Assembly: GCA_014896315.1 (NCBI GenBank)
Contig: JADBKP010000011.1
Span: 53,148-117,147, forward strand
Direction: 5' to 3'
DNA length: 64,000 nt
Source: Limnochordales bacterium
GTDB lineage: Bacteria; Bacillota; Limnochordia; Limnochordales; DUMU01
Made by a program: the position numbers and the translations under genes. Of the stretch, positions 61,209 through 64,000 are shown piece by piece. The notes beneath the pieces were generated by a model, which worked only from the letters and a program-made list of their open reading frames with translations, did not search any database and had not been told where the DNA came from. Numbering within the stretch: position 1 is the stretch's first letter; the number at the start of each line of letters is the position of its first letter.

Positions 61209-62879
61209 ATGCAGATTGGCGGGTTGATCTCCGGTCTTGACACGCAGGCTCTCATAGACCAGTTGATGCAGATCGAAGCCAGACCGATCAATATCTGGCG
61301 CAGCCAGCAGGATAAGCTGCGTACCCGGAAGGATGCCTGGAGGGATGTTCAATCCAGGTTGGAAAATCTCCGCAGCCGGATTGATTCGCTTCTGGCTGCC
61401 AATGCCTTTTCCGCCCGCAGTGTCACCGTCAGCGAACAGAGTGTAGTGAAAGCAACCGCCACGCCTACCGCTACTCCCGCCTCCTTGGATCTTAACGTGC
61501 TTGCCGTTGCCCGTTCACATCGACTGGCGGGCCTGACCGTGACCGATGCCAACGCGGAGCTGAAGCTGCAAGGGAGTTTGCAGATCAACGGTAAAACTCT
61601 GACCATCGAGAGTGGAGATAGCCTGGCAGAGATACGGGATAAAATCAACGGGCTGGCCGATGCGGGCGTGCGGGCGACCCTGATCAGCAACACTCTGGTC
61701 CTGGAATCCACCAGTACCGGTAGCCAATCCCGCATCGAGCTGGGGGGCGATGCTGAGGTCTTGGTCGGCCTGGGCCTGACGGACGAGATTGATGGGCTGC
61801 AGGCGTCCGGTATAACTGGTACATGGGCCGGTGCGGCCGGTGATGAACTGACAATCTCACTGTCTCAGGCCAGATATCTTCAGCAGCTCACCTTTACTAC
61901 CAGTTCAGATAGCGGGGCGTTTGATTACGAAGTGCAGTATCTGCCAGCCGGGGCCGACCCGGCCAAAGAGGAGAGCTGGATGACAGCCGGGTCGGGAACG
62001 GCATCCGCCGGGCAGAGTGTGACACTTAACCTGGCGAAGTTAACTGCCGATCAGGCCGTGGCTCAGGTGCGAATCCGGGTGAAAAGCCTGGGCAATGGCC
62101 AAACTTCTGCTGTGCTGAGCGAGGTGACCCTGCAGGCAGAGCGTAACACTTTGCAGGCACCCCGGGATGCTCAGGTAAGTGTGAACGGACTGCTTGTTAC
62201 CAGCTCATCCAACAAACTGACCAACGTGAGCGACGGGTTGACACTGGAGCTTTTGAGCGAAGGAGAAAGCCGGGTTTCGGTAAACGCTGACTTGAACCCC
62301 GTCATCGACCGCATCAAACAGTTCGTGGAACAGTACAACTCCACCTACGGGTTTATCCAGGAGAAACTGGCCAAAGATGCGGCCCTCCAGGGCGATGGCT
62401 CTCTCATGCGCCTGGCCATGGACCTGCGCACCCGCACCACCGGTCCGGTGGCGGGAACTCCCGCCGGCGAGCTCGACCAGCTGGCGCTGGTGGGGATCAC
62501 CACCGACAATGCCGGCAAACTGACCGTGGATGAGAGCAAACTCCGGGCTGCCCTGGAGACCAAACCGGAGCAGGTGGAGAAGCTCTTCACCGCTACCCGG
62601 GAGGTGGACGGCCGAGAAGGAGTGGCGGTCCGGCTGAAGAACTTGCTCACGGTCACCCTTGCCGCCAGCACCGGCCTGATCGCTCAGTCCCAGGCCGCGC
62701 TCGAGGATAGGATCAAAGACATTGACGAACGGATTGCCGCGTTCGAAAGAAGACTGGAGCTGCGACGCCAGCACCTGGTGGAGCAGTTCACGGCGCTGGA
62801 GAAGGTATTGAGTACCCTGAGTAGCCAGAGCACATGGCTGGCCAATCAGATCAAGGGCCTGAGTAGCAATGCGGTGTGA
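61209..62879 (+). CDS. fliD: Flagellar filament capping protein FliD
   Basis: A 556-residue cap protein. Motifs GGLISGLDTQALIDQLMQIE and ARPINIWRSQQDKLRTRKDAW at the N-terminus match FliD, as does TPASLDLNVLAVARSHRLAG, and the C-terminal region RIKQFVEQYNSTYGFIQEKL, GQTLxLDGSLMRLA-type KDAALQGDGSLMRLAMDLR and DERIAAFERRLELRRQHLVEQF are characteristic. FTALEKVLSTLSSQSTWL is the usual end (f..le..ls.l.sq...L). ATG 61209 lies seven bases after AAGGAGG. It is followed by fliS, its common partner. Confidence 0.94.
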   Translation: MQIGGLISGLDTQALIDQLMQIEARPINIWRSQQDKLRTRKDAWRDVQSRLENLRSRIDSLLAANAFSARSVTVSEQSVVKATATPTATPASLDLNVLAVARSHRLAGLTVTDANAELKLQGSLQINGKTLTIESGDSLAEIRDKINGLADAGVRATLISNTLVLESTSTGSQSRIELGGDAEVLVGLGLTDEIDGLQASGITGTWAGAAGDELTISLSQARYLQQLTFTTSSDSGAFDYEVQYLPAGADPAKEESWMTAGSGTASAGQSVTLNLAKLTADQAVAQVRIRVKSLGNGQTSAVLSEVTLQAERNTLQAPRDAQVSVNGLLVTSSSNKLTNVSDGLTLELLSEGESRVSVNADLNPVIDRIKQFVEQYNSTYGFIQEKLAKDAALQGDGSLMRLAMDLRTRTTGPVAGTPAGELDQLALVGITTDNAGKLTVDESKLRAALETKPEQVEKLFTATREVDGREGVAVRLKNLLTVTLAASTGLIAQSQAALEDRIKDIDERIAAFERRLELRRQHLVEQFTALEKVLSTLSSQSTWLANQIKGLSSNAV

Positions 62880-62898
62880 AGTTGAGCAGGTGGTCAGA

Positions 62899-63270
62899 GT
62901 GGGTATTCCCAATCCGTACCAGCAATACCGCCAGATCGAGGTGGAGACTGCGAGCCCGGGTCGTCTCGTCCTGATGTTGTACGACGCGGCGATCCGAAAC
63001 TGCCGCCAGGCAGTGGCTGCCTGGGAGTCCAGCAACGAGACCGTGGCCCGCGAGAAGATCTATCGCGCCCAAGATATCCTCGCTGAGCTTATCGGCTCGC
63101 TCAACTTCGACGCCGGTGATCTTGCCCGCAACCTTTTCCGGCTCTACGAGTATATGAATTACCGCCTGATCCAGAGTGCGGTGCGCAAGGATGTGGCCGC
63201 GGTTCAAGAAGTGGCAAAGCTCCTGGAGGAGTTGAGGGAAGCATGGGAGCAAGTGATCAAGGCACGCTGA
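62899..63270 (+). CDS. fliS: Flagellar export chaperone FliS
   Basis: A 123-residue helical chaperone for flagellin. Signature text IPNPYQQYRQIEVETASPGR and LVLMLYDAAIRNCRQAVAA matches the FliS family (Y...qv.Tasp..LilmLYdgai), and DILAELIGSLNFD followed by NLFRLYEYMNYRLIQSAV completes it. GTG 62899 lies five bases after AGGTGG; the frame extends upstream into fliD. It overlaps the start of the next gene by 28 bases. Confidence 0.94.
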   Translation: MGIPNPYQQYRQIEVETASPGRLVLMLYDAAIRNCRQAVAAWESSNETVAREKIYRAQDILAELIGSLNFDAGDLARNLFRLYEYMNYRLIQSAVRKDVAAVQEVAKLLEELREAWEQVIKAR

Positions 63271-63638
63271 CCCCTTCCTGGGGCGAACGTGTGGCGCAGG
63301 CCGTGGCCGACCTGAGGGAAAGAACTGCCGTCTGCCGCCGTCTGCTGGCCGAGGGTAATTGGGTGAAGCTGGCGGAGGTCATCGGCGATCCCGGTGAAGA
63401 GAAGGTCTGGAAATGCCTGGCCAAGCTCCTCGAAACTCCTTCCAGGGTGGAGGCAGAGCGGCAGCAAGCAGTTCAACTGCTGCGGCAGCTCAAAGAGGAG
63501 CGGGAAGAAGTCGAGATGCAAGTCAAGGCTATGCGCGGGCGTACGCTGGCCGCCATCCTGGCCCTGCAGCGCAGCCGAAGCCTTCTTGCAAGCCAGCTCA
63601 GCCGGGCTGCTGGCAGCTACCTGAACCTGCAGGGTTGA
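63243..63638 (+). CDS. FliT-like small helical protein
   Basis: A 131-residue helical protein overlapping the fliS 3' end, at the position of fliT, the FliD chaperone. Helices RVAQAVADLRERTAVCRRLL, EKVWKCLAKLLETPSR, then AERQQAVQLLRQLKEERE and a C-terminal LAAILALQRSRSLLASQLSR are visible. FliT is poorly conserved, so the call is by position, size and helicity; a FlgN-like or unknown role is possible. ATG 63243 is within fliS. Confidence 0.6.
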   Translation: MGASDQGTLTPSWGERVAQAVADLRERTAVCRRLLAEGNWVKLAEVIGDPGEEKVWKCLAKLLETPSRVEAERQQAVQLLRQLKEEREEVEMQVKAMRGRTLAAILALQRSRSLLASQLSRAAGSYLNLQG

Positions 63639-64000
63639 CCTCTGTCTCCGACCCCCCTGGTCCGTGTTGGCTATTCCGGCGATATCCAGGGCATCTGATC
63701 CCCGGGCGAAGCCTTCGGGGGGAGCCTCGAGGTTGCCGTTCTCTCTCCGGCTGCACTTAGTTCTTTGCCCGTTTCCGACTCCGCCTTTGACCTTGCCTTT
63801 GCTTCCGGTTCGGAGTCGAAATCCAGGCCCGTGCCCGGCACCGACTCCGACTCCAGGTCCTGTGGCCTCCAGGTCTGCACCAGCTTGGTCGCGGCAGAAG
63901 ACCCCTTGAGCACCGGCGCGGCGGGCGAGGCCGCGGGTTGCCCCGCCGGCACTTTGACACCCGTAATGCAAAGAAATGGCTATACAAGGGCGTTTTGGGC
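63639..64000 (+). other. Window end with no supported gene
   Basis: 362 bases after the FliT-like stop. Short open frames exist on both strands but are proline/serine/alanine-rich, lack ribosome-binding sites and match nothing I recognise. A repeated pattern of GACTCC and CCAGG words around 63770-63870 gives a repetitive look. A gene starting near the very end cannot be excluded because the window stops. Confidence 0.5.

Noticed and set aside
63671..63952. Minus-strand 93-residue open frame at the window end
   Set aside because: No ribosome-binding site, low-complexity Ser/Ala/Glu composition and no recognisable family; could be revisited with sequence beyond 64000.

Overview
The window looks like chromosomal DNA (high GC by eye) from a flagellated, endospore-forming diderm Firmicute. 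Evidence for the outer membrane: LptB and an LptF/LptG permease, a DUF3084 protein, several signal-peptide proteins ending in beta-strand runs with a terminal F or L, a Wzi-like protein, a giant polysaccharide-export SLBB protein, and solute-binding proteins without a lipobox. Evidence for sporulation: SpmA/SpmB, a short Spo0E-like protein and a stand-alone GerE-like regulator. Limnochordia is my best guess at the class, from this combination and the base composition; no rRNA or tRNA gene was seen to confirm it.

Layout. 1-10.4 kb: tail of a nucleotide-sugar epimerase, then lptB, an Lpt permease, DUF3084, a secreted protein, an OmpM-like coiled-coil/beta-barrel protein, a YqgF-like nuclease, a second SLH-like barrel and a secreted protein built on about 20-residue repeats. 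10.4-21.2 kb: a ParB-like protein, then a polysaccharide export block (16-repeat SLBB protein, Wzz/GNVR co-polymerase, tyrosine kinase, PHP-type tyrosine phosphatase, Wzi-like barrel). 21.2-28.3 kb: mostly minus strand: thiamine-binding protein, spmAB, a small acidic protein, DUF523, a solute-binding-like protein and an L,D-transpeptidase, with a CDP-alcohol phosphotransferase and a RidA-family gene on plus.

28.4-31.5 kb: metNIQ methionine importer behind a complete SAM-I riboswitch with terminator and antiterminator. 31.6-37.4 kb: orphan sugar-type solute-binding protein, 2-hydroxyacid dehydrogenase, HD phosphohydrolase, SDR with degenerate active site, HAD-IIA phosphatase. 37.4-38.6 kb (minus): Nudix hydrolase and thiamine pyrophosphokinase. 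38.8-41.5 kb: metK and ahcY. 41.6-47.0 kb: lipoprotein, Spo0E-like mini-gene, small unknown, then a GT2 glycosyltransferase, PIG-L deacetylase and BshC-like protein in a row, resembling a non-canonical bacillithiol-type pathway. 47.1 kb: MTA/purine phosphorylase. With metNIQ, metK and ahcY this makes methionine/SAM turnover a recurring theme.

48.3-54.5 kb: GerE-like regulator, RecD2 helicase, cysteine synthase (convergent and overlapping), hexapeptide acyltransferase, Nudix, ComF. 54.6-63.6 kb: flagellar block flgM-flgN-flgK-flgL-fliW-csrA-fliM-fliY-fliD-fliS-fliT-like. It follows the comF-flgM-flgN-flgK-flgL-fliW-csrA order of Bacillus but has the switch genes fliM/fliY inserted before the filament-cap genes. 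Many starts are GTG or TTG, chosen here by Shine-Dalgarno position.
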